A stretch of 32,745 nt of DNA from Planctomycetota bacterium (GTDB taxonomy: Bacteria > Planctomycetota > Phycisphaerae > Tepidisphaerales > Tepidisphaeraceae), in contig JBCDKH010000018.1 of NCBI GenBank assembly GCA_038746835.1, forward strand, positions 1 to 32,745, in the 5' to 3' direction. The position numbers and the translations under genes were made by a program. Each line of letters begins with the position of its first letter. The stretch's first letter is position 1. This document shows positions 21,594 to 30,496 of the stretch, in pieces. The notes beneath the pieces are model-generated. The model was not told where the DNA came from, did no database searches, and saw only the letters and a program-made list of their open reading frames with translations.

Positions 21594-22909
21594 ATTGCAA
21601 GTCTACATCAGCACCGCAGCTAGGTTGTCGCATCGAGCGCGAGACGACCATCTTCGCCGTCGCGACGTCGCCGGGTGTGGCGGAGCGGGCGATCGTGCGG
21701 ACGAGCGGGCCGCGGGCGATCGCGGTTGCGGAGGAGTTGGTCGGGCAAGTCGAGCCGCGGCGTGCAATGGAGGTCCGGCTTCGGCTGGCGGAGTGCGACG
21801 TCCCGGGGGAGGTCTACGCGTTCGCCGGACCGCGGAGTCACACCGGGGAGGACGTGGTCGAGTACCACGTGGCGGGCGGGGCGTTGATCGCGGGACTGCT
21901 GACCGAGCAACTCAAATCGCTCGGCCTCGTCGACGCCGCACCGGGTGAGTTCACGGCCCGCGCGTTCCTGAATGGCAAGGTCTCGCTCGACCAGGCCGAG
22001 GCGGTCCAGGCGACGATCGCGGCGGAGTCGGACGCGGAACTCGTCGCTGCCGAACGACTCCGGCGTGGCGAGCTGGGGCGTCTGCTCGAAGGGCCGACGG
22101 ATGCGATCGCGAGACTGCTCGCCATGGCGGAAGCGGCGATCGATTTCTCGGCTGAGCCCGACGTCACGCCGATGCCGCCGGACGACGCTCTGCGCGACGT
22201 CGCTGCCGTGCGGTCGGAGCTGGCGTCGCTCGTGGAAGGCAACCGAAGACGGTCGGCCGACGTGCTGCCGAGCGTCGTCCTCGTCGGCCTGCCCAACGCT
22301 GGCAAGAGCACGCTCTTCAACGCGTTGGTCGGCAGCGAGCGCGTCGTCGCGTCCGACATGCCCGGCACCACACGCGATGGCATCTCGGCCGACGTGGACC
22401 TGGGCGGCGTCCGCGTGCACCTCGTCGACCTGCCGGGGATTGCAACGTTCGACGACGCCCTCGATCAGGAGGCTGCCGACCTCGCCCGTCAGCGAGCTGC
22501 GTCGGCCGACGTCGTGGTGCTTGTCCGCGACGCGACGCAGCCGGCATCGCTCGACGTGCGACACGACCTCGTCGTCCAGACCAAGGCCGACCTGCTGGAC
22601 GATCCGCCCGGCGATGCCGTCTCTGCGACGACCGGCGCCGGCATCGACCCGCTCCGCAATCGGCTCCGCGATGCGGCCATCCGGTCGTCGGGCGTTCGAG
22701 TCGTGCTCAACGAGCGGCACCAGGCCTGCGTCGCACGTGCGATCGACGCGTTGGACGAGGCGTCGCAGGCACTCTCCGATGAGCTGGGCGACGAGGTCGT
22801 CGCACTTGCGCTGCGCGACGCGCTCGACGCGGTTGGTGAGGTGACGGGCGTCGTCACACCCGACGACGTGCTGGGCCGCATCTTCAGCGGGTTCTGTGTC
22901 GGGAAGTGA
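21566..22909 (+). CDS. mnmE: tRNA modification GTPase MnmE
   Basis: MnmE, with MnmG, adds the carboxymethylaminomethyl group to carbon 5 of U34 in certain tRNAs. The protein shows an N-terminal folate-binding domain, helical domain, G domain with GLPNAGKST (241-249), TTRD and DLPGI, and the invariant C-terminal FCVGK. The KxD motif reads QTKAD. The length, 447 residues, includes about 27 residues before the conserved start of the fold (ETTIFAVATSPG). No ATG, GTG or TTG lies closer in frame, so the start is either the ATG at 21566, overlapping coaC, or a rare codon. MnmG is not in the window; mnmA is. Confidence 0.92.
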   Translation: MRGRAERRTHCKSTSAPQLGCRIERETTIFAVATSPGVAERAIVRTSGPRAIAVAEELVGQVEPRRAMEVRLRLAECDVPGEVYAFAGPRSHTGEDVVEYHVAGGALIAGLLTEQLKSLGLVDAAPGEFTARAFLNGKVSLDQAEAVQATIAAESDAELVAAERLRRGELGRLLEGPTDAIARLLAMAEAAIDFSAEPDVTPMPPDDALRDVAAVRSELASLVEGNRRRSADVLPSVVLVGLPNAGKSTLFNALVGSERVVASDMPGTTRDGISADVDLGGVRVHLVDLPGIATFDDALDQEAADLARQRAASADVVVLVRDATQPASLDVRHDLVVQTKADLLDDPPGDAVSATTGAGIDPLRNRLRDAAIRSSGVRVVLNERHQACVARAIDALDEASQALSDELGDEVVALALRDALDAVGEVTGVVTPDDVLGRIFSGFCVGK

Positions 22910-22987
22910 TTCCCGGGAGATCGAGACGTCGGTTCGTCGCCACTTCCGACCGTTCACGACCCGGAGCCTCGTGGCTACATTGCCTGC

Positions 22988-25270
22988 ATGACCCCACGAG
23001 CTTGCCTCGCTGCCCTTGTCGTCGTCTTCGGATTCTCCGCGCCGACGTTCGCCCAGCCCGAGCCGACGCTCGCCGACAAAGTGCCGGCGGGATCGCTCTT
23101 TTACCTAGGCTGGAACGGCATCGACGACGTCGAAAATCGCTACGGCGGCACGCGAACGCAAGCCCTGCTCGCCAAGAGCGGCCTGAGCGAGACGTTCGAT
23201 GAGTACCTGCCCGAACTGCTCGATGCCCTCGCACGCGAAGAGCCCGAGGCCGCGCCGTGGGTGGACCTGGCCAAGAACATCGGCGGCGTCGTTTGGGACA
23301 GGCCGACGGTGCTGAGCTTCGGCGGGATCGACTTCGAGTCGCCGCTGAACGACGGCGATCCGCTGCCACGCATCATCTTCATCTGCGACGCAGGCGATCG
23401 CGCCGGCGAGCTGCGGGCGTCGCTCACCGGTTTCCTGACGCGGATCGAGCAGCCGGAGCTGGTCACGCTCGTCCGCGAGCAGGACGGCATGGTCTACATG
23501 GTCCTCGGCTACGACGACCTGGACCTTGCCAACCTCGCTGCCGGTGGCGCGGGATCACTGGCAGCGTCCGACGCGTTCACCGACGGCATGGCCAAGCTCA
23601 GTGGTGGGTTTTCGCAGGGCACCGTGCTGTCGCTCTTCCTCGACGTGCCCGCGGTCGTCACGATGATCGGCGACGCACTCGAACTCGACGGCCGACCGGA
23701 AGACCGCGCCCAGTTCGACAAGGGCATGGCGTCGCTCGGCCTGAACGGCCTGGGCGTCGTCACCGGTGCTGCCGGCTTCGACGGTGGTGACTTTGTCCAG
23801 AGCTCGTTCCTCGGCCTGACGGGCGAGCGGCAGGGTCTGCTCCGCCTGCTACCCGCGGTGGGAGAGGGCATTGATCCTGAACTGCTGGCCAACATCCCGG
23901 CCGACGCGACGATGATGCTCGCCGGACGCGTCGAGCTCGACGAGCTGCTGACGGTGGTTCGCGGCGTCGCCAACGACTTCGACCCCGAGGCCGTCGGCCA
24001 GCTGGAGCAAGGCCTCGCGTTCGCGAACATGTTCGCCGGGGCCGACATCGAGCAGGATGTGCTCGGGCAGCTTTCCGGGACCTGGGCGGGTTTCGTCGCA
24101 CCGACGACGGGTCCGGATCTGCTGACGGGTGTTCTTCTGCAAAAGCCGTCTGATCCCGACAAGCTCCGCGCGGCGCTGCGTGGCATGTCGCTCAATCTGT
24201 CGAGCATCGGCAACGCCCAGCTCCGCAAGGAGACCGACGGCCTGGTGACGATCCCGACGCGGTCGATGACGCGTGACGGTGTCGAGTACTACTTCGCCAA
24301 CACGCCGCTGCTCGCTCCGACCTGGGCTGTGACGGACGACGTGTTGGTGACGGCGTTCAACCCACAGACCGCCATGGCGGCTGTGCAGTTCGGTGGCGGA
24401 TTCGAGAACTCGAACGTCGTGCGTCGCCTGGCGGACCTTGCCGGGGGCAACACGCCGGTGTTCGCCAGCTACGCCGACCTTCCGACGATGACGCCGCACA
24501 CGTACCCGGCGCTGCTGCTCCTCATGCAGGGCGGTGTCGGTGCGGGCGACCTGTTCGGCGAGTACCTCCGCACGCGTCCGCCGGGGTTCGTGATGCCGAC
24601 GCTGCCGGACGTGCAGAGCAACGTGACGCCATCGATGGCCGTCGCGTGGATGGACGAGGACGGTCTGCACTCGCGATCGGTCGAGCCGTTCCCGCTGAGC
24701 AGCGTGCTGGTGGACTATGGCAAGTCGTACGCGACGCTCAATCAGATCGCGACGCAGGTGGGTGTCGTTGCCGGCACGATGGTTCCCACCGTTGGCCGGG
24801 CGCGTGAGTCGGCGCAGAAGGTGAAGAGTGCGAGCAATATGCGACAGATCGGTGTGGGCATGATGCTCTATTCGATTGAAGACGTCCGAACCGGAGGCTT
24901 CCCCGATTCACTGGGCGAGCTTGAGACCTTCGGCCTGTCCGGCGCGGCTTTCGTCACGCCGACGGATGAGCCGGCAAACGTTCCTGCCGAGCCGACTGCG
25001 CAATGGATTGAGCAGGAATCGGACTATCTGTACCTCGGTTCCGGCCTCGCTAACACTGCTGGCCCGTCCATCATGGTTGCGATCGAGCATCCCGACACCG
25101 TGCCGTGGGCCGATGGCTACAACGTCCTCTACGCCGACGGGGCTGTCCGCTTCGTCACGTGGTTCGACATTCAAGACAATTGGCAGACGCACGTCTCTCA
25201 TCGTGTCGAGAAGGGTGCCCCGATGGACGAATCCACCAGGGCCGAGGTCGAGCGGCTCTTCGGCTTCTGA
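22988..25270 (+). CDS. Large secreted DUF3352-like protein with pseudopilin-type C-terminal region
   Basis: The protein has 760 residues with a signal peptide ending about FSAPTFAQ. The body (LADKVPAGSLFYLGWNG..., repeated helical/strand blocks to about 590) resembles DUF3352-type proteins of unknown function. The last part differs: VPTVGRARESAQKVKSASNMRQIG (near 600-625) followed by FPDSLGEL and NVLYADGAVRFVT (near 712-724). This copies the tail layout of planctomycete DUF1559-type pseudopilins, where SAREAARR..C.NNLKQ and a DG motif occur, but here it is without their N-terminal prepilin signal. It is probably periplasmic or surface-exposed. The nfo gene starts 8 bases after the stop. Confidence 0.7.
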   Translation: MTPRACLAALVVVFGFSAPTFAQPEPTLADKVPAGSLFYLGWNGIDDVENRYGGTRTQALLAKSGLSETFDEYLPELLDALAREEPEAAPWVDLAKNIGGVVWDRPTVLSFGGIDFESPLNDGDPLPRIIFICDAGDRAGELRASLTGFLTRIEQPELVTLVREQDGMVYMVLGYDDLDLANLAAGGAGSLAASDAFTDGMAKLSGGFSQGTVLSLFLDVPAVVTMIGDALELDGRPEDRAQFDKGMASLGLNGLGVVTGAAGFDGGDFVQSSFLGLTGERQGLLRLLPAVGEGIDPELLANIPADATMMLAGRVELDELLTVVRGVANDFDPEAVGQLEQGLAFANMFAGADIEQDVLGQLSGTWAGFVAPTTGPDLLTGVLLQKPSDPDKLRAALRGMSLNLSSIGNAQLRKETDGLVTIPTRSMTRDGVEYYFANTPLLAPTWAVTDDVLVTAFNPQTAMAAVQFGGGFENSNVVRRLADLAGGNTPVFASYADLPTMTPHTYPALLLLMQGGVGAGDLFGEYLRTRPPGFVMPTLPDVQSNVTPSMAVAWMDEDGLHSRSVEPFPLSSVLVDYGKSYATLNQIATQVGVVAGTMVPTVGRARESAQKVKSASNMRQIGVGMMLYSIEDVRTGGFPDSLGELETFGLSGAAFVTPTDEPANVPAEPTAQWIEQESDYLYLGSGLANTAGPSIMVAIEHPDTVPWADGYNVLYADGAVRFVTWFDIQDNWQTHVSHRVEKGAPMDESTRAEVERLFGF

Positions 25271-25278
25271 GCAACGCG

Positions 25279-26142
25279 ATGCCCAGCAAGCACCTCTACG
25301 GGTCTCACCTGTCGATCGCTGGCGGGATGCACAAGGCCGTCGCGTCGGCGGTGGACCTGAAGCTTGGCACCGTGCAGGTCTTCACGAAGAACCAGCAGCA
25401 GTGGAAGGTGCCACCGCTGGAGGAGGAAGCGGTCGACGCATGGCGATCAGCCTGTGACCAAGCCGGCTACGTGCAGACCGTCAGCCACGCGAGTTACCTG
25501 ATCAACCTGGCGACGCCGGATGCGGCGGCGAAGAAGAAGGCGGCGTCGCTGTTTGCCGAGGAGGTCCGGCGGTGCGACACACTCGGCATTCCGTACCTCG
25601 TCATCCATCCCGGAGCCCACATGGGCGACGGCGTCGACGTCGGCATCGAGCGGATCGTCAAGATGCTCGACGCGACCCTTGCCAAGAACGACGGCGAGAC
25701 GATCGTCTGCCTCGAAAGCACCGCCGGGCAGGGTTCGAGCGTCGGGCACGAGCTGGAGCACCTCGCTGCAATCATCGAGCAATCGAAGCACGCCGACCGT
25801 CTGGCGGTCTGCCTCGACACTGCCCACCTGTTCGCCGCCGGGTACGACTTTCGTGGACGCAAGTACCCAGCGTTCGTCCGCAAGCTCGAGGCGACCTTCG
25901 GCGTCAGTTGCGTCAAGGTCTGGCACCTCAACGACTCGAAGAAGCCGCTCGACAGCCGCGTCGATCGCCACGAACACATCGGCCTGGGCACCATCGGCGA
26001 CGACGGCTTTCGCCCGCTCATGCGCGACAAACGCTGGCATGGCCTTCCGATGATCCTCGAAACACCCAAAGCCAAGCACGACGACGGCCGAGATTGGGAC
26101 GCGGTGAACGTCGAGCGACTCCAGGGCCTGGCCAAGCGTTGA
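25279..26142 (+). CDS. nfo: Endonuclease IV (AP endonuclease)
   Basis: Endonuclease IV cuts DNA 5' of abasic sites in base-excision repair, using three zinc ions. All nine zinc ligands can be matched: HASYLINLA, HPGAH, CLEST, CLDTAHLFAAGYD, VWHLND, DRHEHIGLG and ILETPK. The length is 287 residues, normal for the family. The frame is open upstream to 25105, but MPSKHLYGSHLSIAGG at 25279 is the conserved start. It is probably co-transcribed with the preceding secreted-protein gene; a functional link is not evident. Confidence 0.96.
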   Translation: MPSKHLYGSHLSIAGGMHKAVASAVDLKLGTVQVFTKNQQQWKVPPLEEEAVDAWRSACDQAGYVQTVSHASYLINLATPDAAAKKKAASLFAEEVRRCDTLGIPYLVIHPGAHMGDGVDVGIERIVKMLDATLAKNDGETIVCLESTAGQGSSVGHELEHLAAIIEQSKHADRLAVCLDTAHLFAAGYDFRGRKYPAFVRKLEATFGVSCVKVWHLNDSKKPLDSRVDRHEHIGLGTIGDDGFRPLMRDKRWHGLPMILETPKAKHDDGRDWDAVNVERLQGLAKR

Positions 26143-26218
26143 AACGGACGTCGGCGCCGGAGAAAACTCGATCGGCCTAAGCGGCCTCGGGCCGAGGGGT
26201 CGCGTTATCGTGACGGCC

Positions 26219-27508
26219 ATGCGGATTGCCAGCGTCGAGACGATCGTCACCCGGCCGGGTCGCAACTTCGTCGTGGTGAAGGTGACAACCGACACGGGTC
26301 TGGTCGGCTGGGGCGACGCGACGCTCAACGGTCGGGAGCTGTCGGTCGCGAGCTACGTCGACGACTACCTCGCACCGGTGCTTCAGGGGGAAGACCCGGT
26401 GCGGATCGAGCACCTGTGGCAGGCCTTGCGTGTCGGCAGCTACTGGCGCGGCGGGCCGGTGCAGCATTCGGCACTGTCGGGCGTCGACATGGCGCTGTGG
26501 GACATCCTCGGCAAAGAGGCGGGGCAGCCGGTGTACCAATTGCTCGGCGGCCGGTGTCGGGACGACGTGGCGTGCTACGTCCACTGCAGCGGGACGAGCA
26601 ACGAGACGCTCGTCGAGTCGTGTCGCCGACGCCTCGACGCGGGTTTTCGGCATTTGCGGATTCAGATTCAGGCGGATGTCGGCAGCACCTATGGCGAGCG
26701 GGCGTACCGGCCGCGAGCGGGAGACGTACCGGCCAAGGCGGACTCGGCAGGGCAACGCGACCGAACGGCCGACGGGTTGCAGCCGGCGCTGGAGCAGCGT
26801 GACTTGCCGTTCGTCGGCGTGTTCGATCCCGGGAACTACCTGCGTCAGACGCCGGCGATGTTCGAGCATGTGCGACGTGAACTCGGCGACGAGGTCGAGC
26901 TGCTGCACGACGTCCACCATCGCCTCACGCCCACGCAAGCGGCAGGGCTGGCCAAGGCGATCGAGCCGTATCGGCCGTTCTTTTTCGAAGACCCGGTCGC
27001 GCCGGAGATGGCGACCTACCTGGACCAGGTTCGTGCTGCGAGCACGGTGCCGTTGGCGCTGGGCGAAGGGCTGTTCGACACGAGTGAGGTGCTGCCGCTG
27101 ATCACCGGCCGGCTGATCGACTACGTCCGATGCGACCTTGGCCACTGCGGCGGGATCACCGCGGGTCGCAAGCTGGCGACGATCGCCGAGCCCTTCGCGA
27201 TCAAGACTGCCTGGCACGGTCCGCCGGACCTGTCACCCGTCGGGCACGCGGCCAACGTGCACCTGGACCTGGCGATCCCGAACTTCGGCATCCAAGAGTG
27301 GACCGACCACTTCGTCGGCCCGGACGCGGCGGTCTGCCAGGCCGTGTTCGGCGGCGGAGCGGTGACGTGCCGCGAAGGCCGGCTAAACGTGCCGGACACG
27401 CCCGGCCTTGGCGTGGAGGTCAACGAGGACGAAGCACGAAAGCACGCGTACGAGCGGGCGTATCTGCCGGTCTGCCGACTCGAAGACAGCACCGTGCATC
27501 CGTGGTAA
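26219..27508 (+). CDS. manD: D-mannonate dehydratase-like enolase-superfamily enzyme (ManD/RspA)
   Basis: ManD enzymes dehydrate D-mannonate (sometimes D-gluconate) to 2-keto-3-deoxygluconate, with Mg2+. The capping domain begins with VETIVTRPGRNFVVVKVTTDTGL and YWRGGPVQHSALSGVDMALWDILGK. The barrel holds the metal ligands in LLHDVHHRL, FFEDPV and LALGEG, and the catalytic His/Asp pair in TAWHGPPDLSP. GIQEW and the YLPVCRLEDSTVHPW end are typical. The length is 429 residues from the ATG at 26219, and a GTG at 26210 adds three residues. Low-efficiency paralogues share these motifs, so true mannonate activity is probable but not certain. Confidence 0.9.
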   Translation: MRIASVETIVTRPGRNFVVVKVTTDTGLVGWGDATLNGRELSVASYVDDYLAPVLQGEDPVRIEHLWQALRVGSYWRGGPVQHSALSGVDMALWDILGKEAGQPVYQLLGGRCRDDVACYVHCSGTSNETLVESCRRRLDAGFRHLRIQIQADVGSTYGERAYRPRAGDVPAKADSAGQRDRTADGLQPALEQRDLPFVGVFDPGNYLRQTPAMFEHVRRELGDEVELLHDVHHRLTPTQAAGLAKAIEPYRPFFFEDPVAPEMATYLDQVRAASTVPLALGEGLFDTSEVLPLITGRLIDYVRCDLGHCGGITAGRKLATIAEPFAIKTAWHGPPDLSPVGHAANVHLDLAIPNFGIQEWTDHFVGPDAAVCQAVFGGGAVTCREGRLNVPDTPGLGVEVNEDEARKHAYERAYLPVCRLEDSTVHPW

Positions 27509-27518
27509 CCAACCGGCC

Positions 27519-29537
27519 TCACGCCAGCGCCGGCACGGCCCCTGGCACCTCGACTTCGGTGGTCGTCTCCGTCTGAGCGGGAACCGGCTTGGGCTCGGGC
27601 GCCGGCGGGGCGAGTGCGATGAGCGCTTGGCCCGCGCGGGGTTGAATCTTGGACTCGGGCGTGAGCACGGTGACCGCGCCGTCGTCGCTCACGACGAAGA
27701 GCGGAATCGTCCGACCGTCGTCGGCACCGTTGAGCTCGCGCCAGTCGTCGTAGCCGAAGGCCTTGGTCAGCTTCGTCTGTCGGATCGCGGCACCCGAGGC
27801 GAGCAGCGTCTCCAGGCGATCGAACGTGGCCGCCGGGTCGAAGGCGATGCGGCCTTGCAGCTCGCCGGTGACGTCGCTGCGTTTCTCGGCAGACTCGCCT
27901 TTCTGGATGGCTTTCTGCCGCGTGCGTTCGCCGTTGGTGGAGAGCTGGAAGACGTTGCTGCGTCCGAAGTGTCGGCCGTGCTGGACGGCGGCGAGGGAGT
28001 TGACCTCGTTGTTGGGCGTCAGCGCGAGGAGCCGCCCGATGCTGGTGAGTTCGATGGCTTCGTGCGTCTGCGGACTCAGCACGTTGGCGACCAAAGTGGG
28101 CAGCCCTTCGAGGCGGGCTCGTTGGATGTTGGCGTAGTTGAGGTCGACCAGCAGCACCTCGGTCTTTGCACCGGAAAGGGCCTTGGCGATCTGACGAGCG
28201 AGCGGATTGGCACCCGCGATCAGGAAGCCGGAGTTGACGGGATTGGCAATCTCGAGTCGACGCGCGACCCACACGCAGGTCAGGCCGTAGACGGCGACGG
28301 TGACGACGATGACCAGGAAGATGTAGGGCGTCAGCAGCTCAGCCCCTGGTACGCCGGCCTGTTGGAGCGAGATGCCAAACACCGACGCGATGGCCGCGGC
28401 GACGATGCCGCGTGGGGCCATCCAGGAAAGGAACAGCTTGTCTTTGAATTGGACCTTCCCGCCGAGCTTGCCCGCAGTGGAGGCGAAGATCGACAGCGGC
28501 CTGACGAGCAGGATCAGCACCGCCAGGAACAACGCCGCCCGCCACCAGTTGATCTGCTGCAGGTCGGAAAGCTCCAGTCGCGCGCTGAGCGCGATGAAGA
28601 GCAGCCCGATCATCAAGACGACCAGCGTCTCCTTGAACTCGAGAATGTGGGCGACGCGGGCACGCTTCTGGTTGGCGAGCAGGATGCCCATGACCGTGGT
28701 CGCGAACAGCCCGGCCTCGGGCGCGAAGACGTTGCTGAGGGTGAAGGCCAGAGTCGCCATGCCCAGGGCGAGCGGTATCTGCAGGTGATCCGGCGTGAGC
28801 CGCCGGGAGATCATGAAGATCAGCAGGTAGCCCATGCCGAGGCCCAAGGCGGTGCCGACGACGCTGGCCTTGACGGCACCCCAGATGAACGTGCCGGCCG
28901 TCGCACCGTCGACCTCGCCTGCCAACAGCGCCTCGAACACCAGCACAGCGACGAGTGCGCCGATCGGGTCGATGACGATGCCTTCCCACTTGAGCACCTT
29001 GCCCACGCTGCCGGTCGGCCTGACGAACCGAATCAGCGGCCCGATGACGGTCGGCCCTGTCACGATCAAGATCGCCCCCAGGAGCAGGGCGATGCCCGTC
29101 GGCAGGTCCAGGATGAACTTCGCCGCTAGCGAGCTCAAAATCCACGTCACGGCCGCACCGACGGTGACGAGCGAGATGACGGCCGGTCGCACGCCGCGAA
29201 TTTCGCTCCAGGTCAGGCTCAGTCCACCCTCGAACAGGATCAGGCCGACCGCGAGGCTGACGAGCGTGAGCAGGACGGGCGTCTCGAAGACGCGGTCGAC
29301 GTCGACGTAGACCGGCGTTCCCAAAATTTCGATATTGGCCCACTCCGCGATCGGACCGGCGAGGAAGCCGAAGGCCAGCAGGAGCAGAATCGACGGGACT
29401 TTCAACCGCCACGCCACCCACTGGGCAAATATGCCCAGCACCACGACGCCCGTGATGATGACGCCAACAGCCCCGCCACCGGCCTCTCCCGCAGCAAGCG
29501 GCAACGTCGCAAACGACAAAGAACCAAAATCCAACAC
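27519..29537 (-). CDS. CPA1-family Na+/H+ antiporter with TrkA-N domain
   Basis: The protein has 672 residues. About twelve to thirteen membrane segments fill residues 20-420, with the CPA1 motifs FEGGLSL and WEGIVIDPIGAL and the carboxyl-terminal WMAPRGIVAAAIAS. WEGIVIDPIGA carries the ion-binding Asp. Residues about 430-550 form a Rossmann TrkA-N (RCK) domain (FLIAGANPLARQIAKAL...VLLVDLN) that usually binds nucleotide and gates transport. A further TrkA-C-like region follows, then a Pro/Glu-rich tail. It is a likely inner-membrane cation/proton antiporter; the cation is not determinable. The start is GTG. It is convergent with the mannonate dehydratase-like gene. Confidence 0.9.
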   Translation of the reverse strand: MLDFGSLSFATLPLAAGEAGGGAVGVIITGVVVLGIFAQWVAWRLKVPSILLLLAFGFLAGPIAEWANIEILGTPVYVDVDRVFETPVLLTLVSLAVGLILFEGGLSLTWSEIRGVRPAVISLVTVGAAVTWILSSLAAKFILDLPTGIALLLGAILIVTGPTVIGPLIRFVRPTGSVGKVLKWEGIVIDPIGALVAVLVFEALLAGEVDGATAGTFIWGAVKASVVGTALGLGMGYLLIFMISRRLTPDHLQIPLALGMATLAFTLSNVFAPEAGLFATTVMGILLANQKRARVAHILEFKETLVVLMIGLLFIALSARLELSDLQQINWWRAALFLAVLILLVRPLSIFASTAGKLGGKVQFKDKLFLSWMAPRGIVAAAIASVFGISLQQAGVPGAELLTPYIFLVIVVTVAVYGLTCVWVARRLEIANPVNSGFLIAGANPLARQIAKALSGAKTEVLLVDLNYANIQRARLEGLPTLVANVLSPQTHEAIELTSIGRLLALTPNNEVNSLAAVQHGRHFGRSNVFQLSTNGERTRQKAIQKGESAEKRSDVTGELQGRIAFDPAATFDRLETLLASGAAIRQTKLTKAFGYDDWRELNGADDGRTIPLFVVSDDGAVTVLTPESKIQPRAGQALIALAPPAPEPKPVPAQTETTTEVEVPGAVPALA

Positions 29538-29589
29538 GGCGGCACTGTAACGGCAGCAGCGGCCGGGGGAACGCCCCGTTCACCACCCG

Positions 29590-30426
29590 TCAACCGGCGT
29601 TAACGGCCTCGTAGCGGTACACGGCCCGATAAATTGCGGAGACGTCCTCGGCGTCGAGCACGCGGGGCGGGTACTTCTCGTTTCGCGGCTGGAGACGCAC
29701 CACGCCGCGTCGATGTCCCTCGTCGTCCGGCTCAGCCTCCTCGTAGAAGACACGCTTGAAGGTCGATTCCCCGTCGGCCAGGCGGACGAAACAGTCGTCG
29801 CCGTGCAGCGGCTGGGCTCGCGGACTGAAGACGACGATGTCGCCTTCGCGGTAGAGCGGATTCATCGAGTCGCCGCAGACGCGGGCGGCAAAGGCGTCGG
29901 GGTCATCGATCTCCGGGCAACTCACGTGGGCGTCGGCGTGCCGGGCCGGAAAGTCGAGGTCGGTGAACTCGCGTGGGTAGCCGGCGCTGACCTTGTTGAT
30001 GACGGGCACCGCGTTGATTCGGGTCGGCTGGACGTTGGCGGCTGTCGTCTCGACAAGGCTGCGGAGCGCGCCGTTGTTCAGTGCCTCGTCCAGGTCGACG
30101 CCGGATTCGGACTCTTGTGCCGAGGCCCGGCGGGCAAGCGACAGCAGCATCGCCCGCACGTCGGGAGGCGTCCGGGCGAAGTGGGCCTGGCTGACCAGCT
30201 CGGCAGGCGCAAAGCCGAGCGCGTGCTCGATGCGACGCAGCTTCTCGTCGCTGGGCGGGTTGTTCACGCGGCCGGTCTCGATCAGCGAGAGGTACGGCTT
30301 GCTGACACTCGTCCGCACCGCCAGCTCGTCGAGCGTCATGCCCATCGACTTGCGACGCTCACGAATCCGCTGGCCCAGCGGCTGGCGCAGGGCATCGGTC
30401 GAAGTTGGCTCGGACGCCTCGGCCAC
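29590..30426 (-). CDS. XRE-family repressor with S24 self-cleaving peptidase domain
   Basis: The protein has 278 residues from a GTG. Residues 15-75 form a Cro/CI-type helix-turn-helix (LGQRIRERRKSMGMTLDELAVRTSVSKPYLSLIE). Residues 138-225 form a LexA/CI-like peptidase domain. The cleavage site is SAG (Ala148-Gly149), the nucleophile is Ser187 (VCGDSMNPLYREGDIVV), and the general base is Lys224 (STFKRV). All three elements are present, so RecA-stimulated self-cleavage is plausible. No prophage genes are nearby. It is divergent from prmC across 70 bases containing an 11-base palindrome. Targets are unknown. Confidence 0.88.
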   Translation of the reverse strand: MAEASEPTSTDALRQPLGQRIRERRKSMGMTLDELAVRTSVSKPYLSLIETGRVNNPPSDEKLRRIEHALGFAPAELVSQAHFARTPPDVRAMLLSLARRASAQESESGVDLDEALNNGALRSLVETTAANVQPTRINAVPVINKVSAGYPREFTDLDFPARHADAHVSCPEIDDPDAFAARVCGDSMNPLYREGDIVVFSPRAQPLHGDDCFVRLADGESTFKRVFYEEAEPDDEGHRRGVVRLQPRNEKYPPRVLDAEDVSAIYRAVYRYEAVNAG

Positions 30427-30430
30427 GGTG

Positions 30431-30441
30431 TCGTCAGACGA
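30431..30441. promoter_or_regulatory. Short palindrome upstream of the S24 repressor (possible operator)
   Basis: TCGTC-A-GACGA is an exact odd palindrome lying 4 bases upstream of the repressor's GTG, inside the divergent gap with prmC. It could be an autoregulatory site, but such short palindromes arise by chance in GC-rich DNA. Confidence 0.25.
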
Positions 30442-30496
30442 TAAGGACGCAGGCCGAACGTTGCGACCGCCGGGCGTGCCCGCCTAGAACCGCGCT

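Noticed and set aside
27408-29129. 573-residue plus-strand open frame opposite the antiporter gene
   Set aside because: Its composition (Glu, Gln, Asp, Arg-rich) is what the reverse complement of a membrane protein gene gives, and the antiporter on the minus strand is certain.
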